64,000 bases of DNA, taken from the NCBI GenBank assembly GCA_020633295.1, contig JACKDW010000005.1, forward strand, positions 434,001 through 498,000. Reading direction: 5' to 3'. The position numbers and the translations under genes were made by a program. Position 1 is the first letter of the stretch. Each line of letters begins with the position of its first letter. Shown here piece after piece: positions 17,339 to 28,430 of the stretch. Below the pieces are notes generated by a model. That model made no database searches. It had not been told where the DNA came from and worked only from the letters and a program-made list of their open reading frames with translations. The stretch comes from Myxococcales bacterium (GTDB lineage: Bacteria; Myxococcota_A; Polyangia; Nannocystales; Nannocystaceae).

Positions 17339-18433
17339 GTGAACGACTCGCAAGCACACTCGCAGGCGCACGCGCCCCCGCCGGTTCACGTGCCCTTCCG
17401 CGTCGTCGAGCGCGTGGTCCCGTCCGCCGATCCCGTCGTCTGCCCCGCGAGCCCGGTGCCCGCGCTCGCGTCGATCGGCGCCCTCGGTGCGCCCGCGATG
17501 CACCCCGAGGTCGACGCGGTGCAGGAGCGCACGATCGAGTGGGCCTACCGCTTCATGCTGATCGTCGACGACGAGACCTCGACGCTGCTGAGGCGCGTGC
17601 GCTTCGTCGAGCTCGCGGCGGGCTCGTGCAGCCGCGCCCCGGCCCGCGACCTCGCGCTGCTCAACGACTGGATCACCTGGCTGTTCTTTCACGACGACTG
17701 GTTCTGCGACGGCGTGGGCTCCAGCGTCGCGCGCGACCCGACGCGGCTCGCCGCGCTGCACAAGCGGCTGCTCGAGATCCTCGCCGGCGCGCGCCCGGAC
17801 AGCGACGAGGGCCCGCTCTCGCACGCGCTCTCGGATCTCCGCTATCGCCTCGCGCGCCGCATGGGCGGCGGCTGGCTCCCGCGCTTCACCCGGGGCGTGC
17901 GCGCCTACTTCCAGAGCAACCTCTGGGAGATCCAGACGCGCAACGCCGGGCGCGCGCCGTCGATCCCCGCGTACCTCAAGATGCGCGCCTACTCGGGCGC
18001 GGTGCACACCGCGTTCGACTTCCTCGACGTCACCGCCGGCGGCATGATCCCCGCCGAGCTGCGCGAGCACGCGGTCTTGCAGCAGCTCGCGCTCATGGCC
18101 AACAACTGCATCTGCTGGGTCAACGACATCTTCTCGTACCCCAAGGAGATCCAGGAGGGGCACGCGACCAACCTCGTGCTGCTGCTGCAGCGCGAGCGCG
18201 GGCTCGCGGTCGACGACGCGGTCGCGCGCGCGGTCGCGCTGCACAACGAGGAGCTGCGCGCCTTCCTCGAGCTCGAGCGCGAGCTGCCGCGCTTCAACCA
18301 CAAGCTCTCGCCCGCGGCGCTCGCCTACGTCGAGGGGATGCGCGCGTGGATGTTCGGCAACCTCGCGTGGTCGCGGGAGACGGCCCGCTACCAGCAGTGC
18401 GTGAACATGAAGAACTGGGCCGAGGACCCCTGA
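17339..18433 (+). CDS. Class I terpene synthase (sesquiterpene cyclase-like)
   Basis: 364 residues. Ionises a prenyl diphosphate and cyclises it with Mg2+. The first metal motif is DDWFCD (Asp119, Asp120, Asp124), the second is the NSE-type NDIFSYPKE (Asn262, Ser266, Glu270), and the late Arg-Tyr pair is in ETARYQQ. Also present are an aromatic-rich active-site helix and the conserved RxxY-like region ahead of the NSE motif. Length is typical for single-domain bacterial cyclases, and the short acidic-poor N-terminus is normal. The GTG at 17339 is chosen because GGAGGG lies five bases upstream. No prenyl transferase, methyltransferase or P450 is adjacent, so product and chain length are unknown; the exporter on the other strand starts about 110 bases away. 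Confidence 0.92.
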   Translation: MNDSQAHSQAHAPPPVHVPFRVVERVVPSADPVVCPASPVPALASIGALGAPAMHPEVDAVQERTIEWAYRFMLIVDDETSTLLRRVRFVELAAGSCSRAPARDLALLNDWITWLFFHDDWFCDGVGSSVARDPTRLAALHKRLLEILAGARPDSDEGPLSHALSDLRYRLARRMGGGWLPRFTRGVRAYFQSNLWEIQTRNAGRAPSIPAYLKMRAYSGAVHTAFDFLDVTAGGMIPAELREHAVLQQLALMANNCICWVNDIFSYPKEIQEGHATNLVLLLQRERGLAVDDAVARAVALHNEELRAFLELERELPRFNHKLSPAALAYVEGMRAWMFGNLAWSRETARYQQCVNMKNWAEDP

Positions 18434-18749
18434 CGCGCGACCCGGCCGCGCGCGCCCGCCTCGGGTCGCGAGGGCGCGCGCCGCAGCGCGATCACGTACC
18501 TGTCTCCGAAGACAAGTCAGCCGTCACGCGCGTCCTGCACGCGGCGCCGCGCGCGTAGCGGGCTCGCGTCGCTCGATACTGCGCCCGCGCGTCGCCACGC
18601 GAGCGCGCGCGCGGGGACGCGACCGCGCCGCGCGAGCGGACGCGCGTCGCGACGACGGCCTGGGCCAGCTTGCGCGTACACGGGCTCACACGGCGATACC
18701 CGCGCGTCGGCACGCGCCGTGCGGCATAATGCTGTGTGTCCGTGAGGTC
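18434..18749. other. Intergenic stretch before the sensor kinase
   Basis: No gene is supported. A CATAAT at 18725-18730 could serve as a -10 for the kinase gene, which would favour a start at 18750 or 18771 over the in-frame ATG at 18729; no good -35 is visible. Confidence 0.35.
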
Positions 18750-20240
<1,491 letters not shown>

Positions 20241-20407
20241 TTCGAGAGCAGACGCTCGGCGTTCGCTCCGATGGATCGCCGCCTGGTTGATCGAAGGTGC
20301 AGGGCCGCGCGAGCCAGGGAGCCGCCTGAGGACGGCGAGCGCGACGGCGCGGAGCGCCAGGATCGCCGCGACCACGGCGCGTCCGCGCCCGTGGTATGGA
20401 GGGGCCG

Positions 20408-22672
20408 ATGTCGCTCAACTCGGAGCAAGAGGCCGCGGTCCGCTACCGCGGGGGTCCGCTGCTGGTGCTCGCGGGCGCCGGCACGGGCAAGACGCGGGTG
20501 ATCACGCACCGCGTCGCCGCGCTGCTCGAGGAGGGCGTCCCGCCCTGGCGGATCCTCGCGGTCACCTTCACGAACAAGGCGGCCGGCGAGATGCGGGAGC
20601 GTATCGCCGAGCTGTGCCAGGAGCGCGACGACATCCGCGAGCTGTGGGTCGGGACGTTCCACTCGATCTGCGCGCGCATCCTCCGGCGCTGGGGGACCGC
20701 GGTCGGGCTGTCGTCGAACTTCTCGATCTACGACACCGCGGATCAGAAGTCCTTGATGAAGCAGGTCCTGCGCGAGCTCAACATCGACGAGCAGCGCTAC
20801 CCGCCGCGCGCGCTGCTCGGTCACCTCGACAAGGCCAAGAACCAGGGGCTCGGGCCCCGCGACTTCAAGCGCCTCGGCGTCCAGGAGCCGGTGCTGCGCG
20901 TCGCCCAGCGCGCCTGCGAGCGCTACGAGGAGCGCCTGCGCTTCGCCGACGCGGCCGACTTCGGCGACCTCCTCGTGCTCGCGGTGCGCCTGCTCGATGA
21001 GGCGGGTGAGTCCGCTCCCGGCTCGCAGCTCGCCGACCTCGACCCCGTGCTGAAGCTGCGGCGCCGGTTCCTGCACATCGTCGTCGACGAGTTCCAGGAC
21101 ACCAACCCGGTGCAGGCGAAGCTCGTCGCGCTGCTCGGCGACCGCGCCGAGCTCTGCGTCGTCGGCGACGACGACCAGTCGATCTACGGCTGGCGCGGCG
21201 CCGACGTCGCCCAGATCCTCCGCTTCCCCGACCGCCACCCGGGCTGCGAGCTGATCCGCCTCGAGCAGAACTACCGCAGCACCGGGCACATCCTCGGCTG
21301 CGCGGACGCGGTGATCCGGCGCAACAGCGGCCGCCTCGGCAAGACGCTCTGGAGCGAGCTCGGCGACGGCGAGCCCGTCCGCGCGCTCGCGGTCCGCGAC
21401 GAGCGCGAGGAGGCGCGCTGGATCGCCAACGAGATCGTCAGCCACGCGCAGCGCGGCGGCGACCTCGAGGACATCGCGGTGTTCTACCGCACGCACGCGC
21501 AGTCGCGGGCGCTCGAGGAGGGCCTGCGGCTCGCGGGGCTGCCCTACAACGTGTTCGGCGGGCTGCGCTTCTTCGACCGCAAGGAGATCAAGGACCTCGT
21601 CGCGTACCTGCGCCTGCTGATCACGCCGGCGAGCGACGTCGACCTCCTGCGCGTCATCAACACGCCGGCGCGCGGCATCGGCAACACCACGATCGCGCGC
21701 CTCACCGAGTTCGCCAGCCGCCACGGCCTCTCGATCTGGGAGGCGCTCGCGCGGACCGACGAGGTCGGGCTCGGCACCGCGGCGGCGCGGCGCGTCACGG
21801 CCTTCCGCGCGCTGCTCGAGGGCCTGCAGGAGGAGCTCGAGCACGGCGACCTCGGCGAGCTCGCGGCCGCGACGCTCGAGCGCACCGGCTACCGCGAGGC
21901 GCTCGCGCGCGACGACACCGACGAGACCCAGGCGCGGCTCGAGAACCTCCAGGAGTTCGTCGGCGAGCTCGACGAGTTCTCGACCGAGCAGCCGGGCGCC
22001 ACGCTCGCCGACTACCTCGAGCAGGTGAGCCTGGCGACCAGCGTCGACGCCGGCGCCTGGTCGCCTCGCGCCGTCACGCTGATGACGGTCCACAGCGCCA
22101 AGGGCCTCGAGTTCAACCACGTGTACATGACCGGCATGGAGGAGCGCGTGTTCCCCCACGCGCGCTCGCTCGACGACGAAGACCCCGCGCGCATGGAGGA
22201 GGAGCGGCGGCTCGCCTACGTCGCCATCACCCGCGCCAAGCGGCGCCTGAGCCTCTCGTGGGCCCGGCAGCGGCGCCTGTTCGGGCAGGTGCAGGTCTCC
22301 AAGCCCTCGCGCTTCCTCGTCGAGCTGCCCGCCCAGCACACGCTGCGCCCGCACGCGCGCCGCCCCGCCCCGCCCCCGCGCGAGCCGGTCGCGCCCGCCG
22401 AGCCGTCGTGGAACAGCGACATCGTGTACGACCCCGGGCACACGCCCGCCCGCAGCGGCGCGAGCGACATCGTCTTCGACGCCGGCGAGCCCGCGAGCGC
22501 GGCGAGCAGCGAGGGCGCGCAGCTGTACGTCGGCATGCCCATCCAGCACCGCAAGTTCGGGCGCGGCGAGATCGTCGGCTGGAAGGGCCTCGGCGCCGAC
22601 CTCAAGCTCGTGCTGCGCTTCCCCGGCGTCGGCGTCAAAACCGTGCTCGCGCGCTTCTGCGAGCCCGCCTGA
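20408..22672 (+). CDS. UvrD/PcrA-family superfamily 1A DNA helicase
   Basis: 754 residues. ATP-driven 3'-to-5' helicase for repair and for removing replication obstacles. Motifs in order: Q motif near the N-terminus, Walker A GAGTGKT, motif II VDEFQDTN, motif III DDDQSIYGWRGA, motif IV EQNYRST, motif V MTVHSAKGLEF with ERVFPH, and motif VI EERRLAYVAITRAK. A disordered Pro/Ala region is followed by a C-terminal Tudor-like segment (YVGMPIQHRKFGRGEIVGW), which in PcrA contacts RNA polymerase. The start at 20408 is preceded by GGAGGGG four bases away; an ATG at 20396 is less likely. No recBCD or addAB genes are nearby. uvrD and pcrA cannot be told apart; I leave the symbol empty. Confidence 0.95.
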   Translation: MSLNSEQEAAVRYRGGPLLVLAGAGTGKTRVITHRVAALLEEGVPPWRILAVTFTNKAAGEMRERIAELCQERDDIRELWVGTFHSICARILRRWGTAVGLSSNFSIYDTADQKSLMKQVLRELNIDEQRYPPRALLGHLDKAKNQGLGPRDFKRLGVQEPVLRVAQRACERYEERLRFADAADFGDLLVLAVRLLDEAGESAPGSQLADLDPVLKLRRRFLHIVVDEFQDTNPVQAKLVALLGDRAELCVVGDDDQSIYGWRGADVAQILRFPDRHPGCELIRLEQNYRSTGHILGCADAVIRRNSGRLGKTLWSELGDGEPVRALAVRDEREEARWIANEIVSHAQRGGDLEDIAVFYRTHAQSRALEEGLRLAGLPYNVFGGLRFFDRKEIKDLVAYLRLLITPASDVDLLRVINTPARGIGNTTIARLTEFASRHGLSIWEALARTDEVGLGTAAARRVTAFRALLEGLQEELEHGDLGELAAATLERTGYREALARDDTDETQARLENLQEFVGELDEFSTEQPGATLADYLEQVSLATSVDAGAWSPRAVTLMTVHSAKGLEFNHVYMTGMEERVFPHARSLDDEDPARMEEERRLAYVAITRAKRRLSLSWARQRRLFGQVQVSKPSRFLVELPAQHTLRPHARRPAPPPREPVAPAEPSWNSDIVYDPGHTPARSGASDIVFDAGEPASAASSEGAQLYVGMPIQHRKFGRGEIVGWKGLGADLKLVLRFPGVGVKTVLARFCEPA

Positions 22673-22739
22673 GCGTCACCTCTCGCGTCCACAGTCCGCT
22701 CTCGAGCCATCCACGAACCACGCACCTGGAGACGAAGCC

Positions 22740-23306
22740 ATGGCAGACCCCCACCCGCACCGCGCATGCTCACGATCCTCCCGCGAACTCGCTTGCACAT
22801 CCTCGCGTGCGCTCCGCTCGCTCCTGCGCGCGGCGGGCCGCTCCTTCGCGCTCTCCCTCGCGGCCCCCCTCGCGCTCTCCCTCACGCTCTCCCTCACGCT
22901 CTCCCTCACCGTCGCCTGTGACTCGTCGGCGCCGCCGCCCGGCGCACCGCCCACCGATCAGCCGCCTCCCGGCGCTCCACCCGAGGGCGCGCCGCCGCCC
23001 GGCGCACCGCCCACCGATCAGCCGCCTCCCGGCGCTCCACCCGAGGACGCCGGCGAAGAGCAACCTCCGGGGCAACCTCCGACCGACCAGCCGCCCCCCG
23101 GCTCACCGCCCGACGCGCCCGGCGACTGCGGCGGGAAGCTGTGCGCCGAGGGCGAGACCTGCGTCGAGTACTACGGGATCGCGGGGCCGAGCGGCCCTAA
23201 GTTCAAGTCGTGTGAGATTCCCTGTAGTCCAAAGAAACCAGGGAGCTGTCCCCAGGGCAAGAAGTGCACGACGATCGCCGACGGCCCCGGCCCCGTGTGC
23301 CGCTGA
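22740..23306 (+). CDS. Lipoprotein with Pro-rich repeats and Cys-rich C-terminal domain
   Basis: 188 residues. The signal peptide contains a repeated LSLT unit (LALSLTLSLTLSLTVACD) ending in the lipobox TVAC. The next 75 residues are a Pro/Gly-rich tract (PPGAPPTDQPPPGAPPE, twice) that should extend away from the membrane. The C-terminal 60 residues hold eight Cys in a compact pattern (CGGKLCAEGETCVEYYG, KSCEIPCSPKKPGSCPQGKKC, VC), consistent with a small disulfide-bonded domain. GGAG lies eight bases before the ATG. I do not recognise a family; a surface-exposed adhesion or binding role would fit but is inference. Confidence 0.78.
   Translation: MADPHPHRACSRSSRELACTSSRALRSLLRAAGRSFALSLAAPLALSLTLSLTLSLTVACDSSAPPPGAPPTDQPPPGAPPEGAPPPGAPPTDQPPPGAPPEDAGEEQPPGQPPTDQPPPGSPPDAPGDCGGKLCAEGETCVEYYGIAGPSGPKFKSCEIPCSPKKPGSCPQGKKCTTIADGPGPVCR
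22931..23046. repeat. 60-bp direct repeat in the Pro-rich lipoprotein gene
   Basis: Bases 22931-22986 are repeated exactly at 22991-23046 (56 identical bases, period 60). The unit codes for a Pro/Gly/Ala-rich 20-residue repeat. Identity at the DNA level points to a recent duplication. Confidence 0.9.
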
Positions 23307-23336
23307 CGCGGTCGTTCCGACGCGTCCGCGCGATCC

Positions 23337-23376
23337 CGGGCCCAGCGCAGCGAGAACTTTCTGTGAGCTGGGCCCG
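23337..23376. terminator. Hairpin terminator after the Pro-rich lipoprotein gene
   Basis: Perfect 10-bp arms CGGGCCCAGC and GCTGGGCCCG with a 20-base loop, 30 bases after the stop. No T run follows. Confidence 0.6.
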
Positions 23377-23413
23377 TGTTGCGTGAAGCGCCGCGGTTTG
23401 GCCTAATCAGCCG

Positions 23414-24997
23414 GTGACGCGTGGTTGGTCTCGAGCAAATGCACTGGTCGCGTTCCCCGTGAACGCGCGCCTCCTTCGACCCTCGCTGCTCGCCGCGCTC
23501 GCGAGCGTCGCGCTGATCGCCTGCGGCGACAGCTCCAGCGAGACCTCCGACGCGAGTGACAGCGCGGCCTCGAGCGCGGTCACGATCAGCGGCGGGACGA
23601 CGGCGGGCAGCGACACCCAGGGCGCCACCCAGGGCGCGACGGACCCGACCTCCGGCGGCACCGACTCGGCCACGGGCACGACGGCGGGGACGAGCTCGCC
23701 CACGGCGACGGACCCGGAGACCAGCGCCACCGACTCCACGGGCGACCCGACGACGCAGACCACGACCCCGGCGACCGAGACCGGGATCGACCCGGGTCCG
23801 TTCTGCGGCGACGGGGTGCTCGACGTCGACCTCGGCGAGGAGTGCGACGACGGCGACAACATCGACAACAACGCGTGCTCCAACGAGTGCACGATGGTCC
23901 CCTGCGAGGAGCAGCAAGGCGGAGGCAACGCCGTCCTCAGCTACATCTGGATCGCCAACTCGTCGCAGGGCACGGTCTCGAAGATCAACACCGAGTCCGC
24001 GATCGAGGAGGCGCGTTACTACGTCGAGGGCGGTCAGCCCTCGCGGACCTCGGTCAACCTCCGCGGCGACGTCGCGGTCTCGAGCCGCGACCCCGGCGGC
24101 GTCACGAAGATCGCGGCCAAGGTCGAGGACTGCGTCGACAAGAACAACAACGGCATGATCGAGACCTCGCAGGGGCCGAACGACCTGCTCCCGGCCGGCA
24201 CCGACGAGTGCGTGCTGTGGCAGAAGCCGATCCCCTCGCCGGGCTACTCCTACGGCCCGCGCGCGACCGCCTGGGTCGCGGGCGATCCGGACCCGGTGAC
24301 CTGCGAGTACCCGGAGCCTGTGCTCTGGATGGGCTGGAAGGACAACGGCAACACCGCGCACTTCCTCAAGATCGACGGCGCCACCGGCGACACCATCGAC
24401 GAGGTGCTGCACCCCTGGGGCTCCGAGTACAGCCCCTACGGCGGGGCCGTCGACGCCGACGGCAACTTCTACGCCACCGGCCTCAACCAGATGCCCTCGG
24501 TCAAGATCGACTTCGACACGCTGCAGATCACCGACCTCGGCAACCCCGTCGGCTGCAAGTACGGCATGACGCTGGACCTCAACGGCTTCGTGTGGAACGG
24601 CGCGTGCTTCGGCGAGGGCGTGTACTACCGCGACCCCAACTCCATGCAGTGGACGACCATGCCCGACTCGGGCGGCACCCGCGTCAACGGCATCATGGCC
24701 GACGCCGACGGCAACGTCTGGGGCGCGGGCAGCAGCCCGTGTCGCCTGGTGCACATCGACGCCGAGAGCAAGACCTACGTCAACAAGAACATCCCGCTGC
24801 CCGGCTGCGTGAACCCATGGGGCGTCAGCATCGACTTCCAGGGCTACGTCTGGGTCGTCGACATGGGCGCGAACAAGGCGTTCAAGGTCGACCCCGACAC
24901 CTACGAGGTCGCCGCCGAGGTTACCGGTCTGCAGAACCCCTACACGTACTCCGACATGACGGGCGTGGCGCTCCAGAACCAGATCGTGCCGCAGTAG
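23414..24997 (+). CDS. Lipoprotein with myxobacterial Cys-rich repeat and NHL/Vgb-like propeller
   Basis: 527 residues. Lipobox ALIACGDS, then a 90-residue Ser/Thr/Gly/Asp linker. The first domain is CGDGVLDVDLGEECDDGDN with the following CSNECTMVPC, the DUF4215-type Cys-rich repeat found widely in myxobacterial surface proteins. The remainder shows repeats such as GAVDADGNFYATGL, LDLNGFVWNGAC, MADADGNVWGAGS and IDFQGYVWVVDMGANKAFKVD, the style of NHL or virginiamycin-B-lyase-like propellers. The propeller alone does not show an enzyme site I can name. The start is a GTG at 23414; a second in-frame GTG at 23459 would shorten the n-region and is also possible. A surface or outer-membrane role is inferred. 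Confidence 0.82.
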   Translation: MTRGWSRANALVAFPVNARLLRPSLLAALASVALIACGDSSSETSDASDSAASSAVTISGGTTAGSDTQGATQGATDPTSGGTDSATGTTAGTSSPTATDPETSATDSTGDPTTQTTTPATETGIDPGPFCGDGVLDVDLGEECDDGDNIDNNACSNECTMVPCEEQQGGGNAVLSYIWIANSSQGTVSKINTESAIEEARYYVEGGQPSRTSVNLRGDVAVSSRDPGGVTKIAAKVEDCVDKNNNGMIETSQGPNDLLPAGTDECVLWQKPIPSPGYSYGPRATAWVAGDPDPVTCEYPEPVLWMGWKDNGNTAHFLKIDGATGDTIDEVLHPWGSEYSPYGGAVDADGNFYATGLNQMPSVKIDFDTLQITDLGNPVGCKYGMTLDLNGFVWNGACFGEGVYYRDPNSMQWTTMPDSGGTRVNGIMADADGNVWGAGSSPCRLVHIDAESKTYVNKNIPLPGCVNPWGVSIDFQGYVWVVDMGANKAFKVDPDTYEVAAEVTGLQNPYTYSDMTGVALQNQIVPQ

Positions 24998-25110
24998 CGC
25001 CCGCGACCGGCGCACCTTTGCCGCATGCGCCCGCGTTCAGCGGAAAAACAGCCGTTTCGCCGCGCCGCTCGGACACCGGGGGGCGCGGTGATACGTTTGA
25101 CTGAAGAGAC

Positions 25111-25716
25111 ATGCCGAAACAAAGCAGGGGCTTTTGGCGCTGGACGCTGGCGATCGCCGCGCTGCTGATCGCGGGCAGCTACACGCTCCTGACGCTGCGG
25201 CCCGACGCCGCGCGGGCGCTCGGCGTCGACACGCTGCTCGGCGTCCACGCGGCCGACGACCCCGAGGTCGTCGACACCGACTGGTACCGCTGCGCGCTGA
25301 CCTGGACGCGCGACGTCGAGGACCGCGACGTGCTGCGCTACGAGCTCGACTGCGCCGCCAAGGTCGAGCTCGAGCTGCGCGGGCTCTCGGTCGCGACGCG
25401 CAAGCGGGCTCGCCTGCCCCGGCGCGGCGCGACGAGCCGCGCCGCGACCGGCGGGGAGACGCTCGACCGCGATCGCCCCCTCGGCGCGGCCCCCCGCGCG
25501 CTCGCGACCGGCGAGCACGTCACGACCCGCGGCTCGCTCAGCGGCAAGGGCGGCGGCCTCACGCGACCGACGCTCGAGGTCGAGGCCCAGCTCGCCTACC
25601 CCGCCGAGGTCGGGCCGGGGCTGACCGGCGGCGCCGCCGAGCTCGAGCGCCTGCGCGCCGACCAAGCGGCGCACCCTGAGAAGTACGCGCTCCGCATGCG
25701 CAAGCGCGTGTACTGA
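25111..25716 (+). CDS. Membrane-anchored protein of unknown function
   Basis: 201 residues. A short basic N-terminus (MPKQSRGFWRW) and one hydrophobic helix (TLAIAALLIAGSYTLLTL) give a signal anchor with the rest outside the cytoplasm. The outer part is Arg/Ala/Gly-rich and includes a strand pair (YRCALTWTRDVEDRDVLRYELDCAAKVELEL) with two Cys about 24 residues apart, able to form a disulfide. No family is recognised. GAAGAGAC sits just before the ATG. The convergent HtrA-like gene ends 17 bases after this gene. Confidence 0.7.
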   Translation: MPKQSRGFWRWTLAIAALLIAGSYTLLTLRPDAARALGVDTLLGVHAADDPEVVDTDWYRCALTWTRDVEDRDVLRYELDCAAKVELELRGLSVATRKRARLPRRGATSRAATGGETLDRDRPLGAAPRALATGEHVTTRGSLSGKGGGLTRPTLEVEAQLAYPAEVGPGLTGGAAELERLRADQAAHPEKYALRMRKRVY

Positions 25717-25733
25717 GCGCCCCGCCGCGAGCG

Positions 25734-26858
25734 CTAGATCGCCTCGGCGGGGATGATCAGCAGCTGCTGCAGCGGCGCCTCGCCGCGCTTCACGGTCAGG
25801 CGCGCGCGCGCGCCGACGCCGAGCAGCTGCGCGTAGTAGGCCAGCTCGGAGACCCTCGAGATCGGCCGGTCGTTGACCGCCAGCACGAAGTCGCCGACCT
25901 CGAGGCCGGCCTTGTCGCCCGGCCCGCTCGCCGCGACCGACTTGATCCGCACCGCCGAGAGCCGCCCGGGGAAGTCCTCCGGCCCGGCGTTGTCCGCCCG
26001 GATCCCGAGGCGGACGTGGCGAACGCGACCGTAGGTCCAGACCTCCTCGAGGAACTTGCGCGCCATCTCGGCCGGGATCGCGAACGCGAGGCCCTGCCCG
26101 TCCTGCAGCACCGCGGTCGTCAGGCCCACGACCTCGCCGTGGACGTCGACGAGCGGGCCGCCCGAGTTCCCGGTGTTGACCGGGGTGTCGGTCTGGATGA
26201 ACGACCAGAAGCCATCGCGCGCGAGCCCGCCGGGCCGCCCGAGGTCGTCGTGGTCGCGCCCGAGGCCCGAGATCACGCCGACCGTGACGGTGTTGCCGAG
26301 GCCGTAGGGTTGCCCCACAGCCATGACCCATTCGCCAGGTTGAGGTTGCCGCGCGCGGAACACCACCGGCGTCATGTGCTCGGCCGGGCTCTCGAGCTCG
26401 AGCAACGCCAGGTCGAGCAGCGGGTCCGCGTACACGACCCGCGCCCGCGCCCGCGTGCGGTTCGCCAGCTCGATGTCGACGGCGGTCGCCTCGGCGACCG
26501 CGTGCTGATTCGTCAGCACCTGCCCGCGGGCGCTGACGATCATCCCGCTGCCGATCCCGCGGATCGTCCGGGGCGCCTCACCGCGCTCGGACCCGCGCTC
26601 GCCCAGCGTCGCGACCACGCTGACGACGGAGGGCGCGAGCTGCTCGGCGACGCGAGCAAAATTTGGCAGCGAAGCGGCGGCGTGGGGCGGCGGCGTCTGG
26701 GCGACGGGCTCCTCCGCCGCGTCCGTCGCGCGCTGGGCGGGCTCCCGCGCGGTCGCCTGCGCGCGCTCCTCCGCGTGCTCCTCGACCGGTCGACACGCGA
26801 GCACGCTCAGCAGCGCGCCCGCGATCCAGACCGCTCGACTCACGCGTCTCGCCGACAT
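25734..26858 (-). CDS. HtrA/DegP-family serine protease, lipoprotein
   Basis: 374 residues. Periplasmic protease that degrades or handles damaged proteins. Lipobox SVLACRP at residues 18-22 suggests a membrane-anchored form, unlike soluble DegP. Catalytic triad: His119 in LTNQHAVAEA, Asp149 in DPLLDLALLEL and Ser232 in VNTGNSGGPLVD. One PDZ domain follows (about 285-374, VKSVAASGPGDKAGLEVGDFVLAVND style), so it is DegS-like in domain count. The ATG at 26858 was chosen because the signal peptide begins there. A small gene lies 22 bases upstream on the same strand and may be co-transcribed. Substrates unknown. Confidence 0.93.
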   Translation of the reverse strand: MSARRVSRAVWIAGALLSVLACRPVEEHAEERAQATAREPAQRATDAAEEPVAQTPPPHAAASLPNFARVAEQLAPSVVSVVATLGERGSERGEAPRTIRGIGSGMIVSARGQVLTNQHAVAEATAVDIELANRTRARARVVYADPLLDLALLELESPAEHMTPVVFRARQPQPGEWVMAVGQPYGLGNTVTVGVISGLGRDHDDLGRPGGLARDGFWSFIQTDTPVNTGNSGGPLVDVHGEVVGLTTAVLQDGQGLAFAIPAEMARKFLEEVWTYGRVRHVRLGIRADNAGPEDFPGRLSAVRIKSVAASGPGDKAGLEVGDFVLAVNDRPISRVSELAYYAQLLGVGARARLTVKRGEAPLQQLLIIPAEAI

Positions 26859-26880
26859 GGAGTGACTGGCTTCGACGCCG

Positions 26881-27090
26881 CTAGCCGCCGGGCTCCGGCT
26901 CGAAGCCGTCGGTGGAATCCCCTCCCTCGCTGGGATCCATGATGTTCTCGGCGACATCCCGCAGCGTCGAGAGGAACTCGCGATGCTGCTCCTTGGTGAC
27001 GCGCCCGCTGCGGATATGTCGACGGACGGTGCGGATGTCGAAGAACCGGTGCTTATCGCGGAGGGCCATGGAGCGCATCTTGTAGATCAC
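26881..27090 (-). CDS. Small conserved-looking protein of unknown function
   Basis: 69 residues, highly charged and without a signal peptide. Two helical parts are visible: KHRFFDIRTVRRHIRSGRVT and KEQHREFLSTLRDVAEN, then a Gly/Glu/Asp tail. Starts at 27090 (GTG), 27078 or 27069 are all possible. It lies 22 bases upstream of the HtrA-like protease gene on the same strand and may share its transcript. No family recognised; the balance of charged and hydrophobic residues argues for a real protein. Confidence 0.65.
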   Translation of the reverse strand: MIYKMRSMALRDKHRFFDIRTVRRHIRSGRVTKEQHREFLSTLRDVAENIMDPSEGGDSTDGFEPEPGG

Positions 27091-27186
27091 GCGTCAAAGG
27101 CCGTCAATCACGGGGAACAGGGTCCAGCGGGGAATAGCGCGGGGCGCCTCCCAGTTCTGGGCGGGTGATTTGAGGCAGTTTTCGCC

Positions 27187-27214
27187 TATACTCCCGGCGC
27201 CCCGTGGGGCGCCG
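27187..27214 (+). promoter_or_regulatory. Putative -10 box and palindrome at the head of the Bat operon
   Basis: TATACT at 27187-27192 is the best -10 sequence in the 292-base gap upstream of moxR. It is followed at once by a perfect 20-base palindrome CGGCGCCCC-GT-GGGGCGCCG (27195-27214) covering the expected transcription start. No clear -35 lies at the right distance. A leader of about 185 bases would precede moxR. The palindrome could be an operator or a 5' hairpin. Confidence 0.4.
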
Positions 27215-27382
27215 CCGCCGCTGCGCCCTGGGACCCTGGGCGCGAGCGGCGTCAAGATCGCCACACATCGCCGACGACGTGCGAGATCGCCCGAGCGCCA
27301 GCGGGTCACGGACCCGCGCGAACGAACCGAGAGCGAACCGAACCGAGAGCGCGAAGCGAGCAGAGAGGAAGCGCGAGAGAGC

Positions 27383-28393
<1,011 letters not shown>

Positions 28394-28430
28394 GCCCGCC
28401 GCGACCATGACCTGACTCGACATCCATGTC

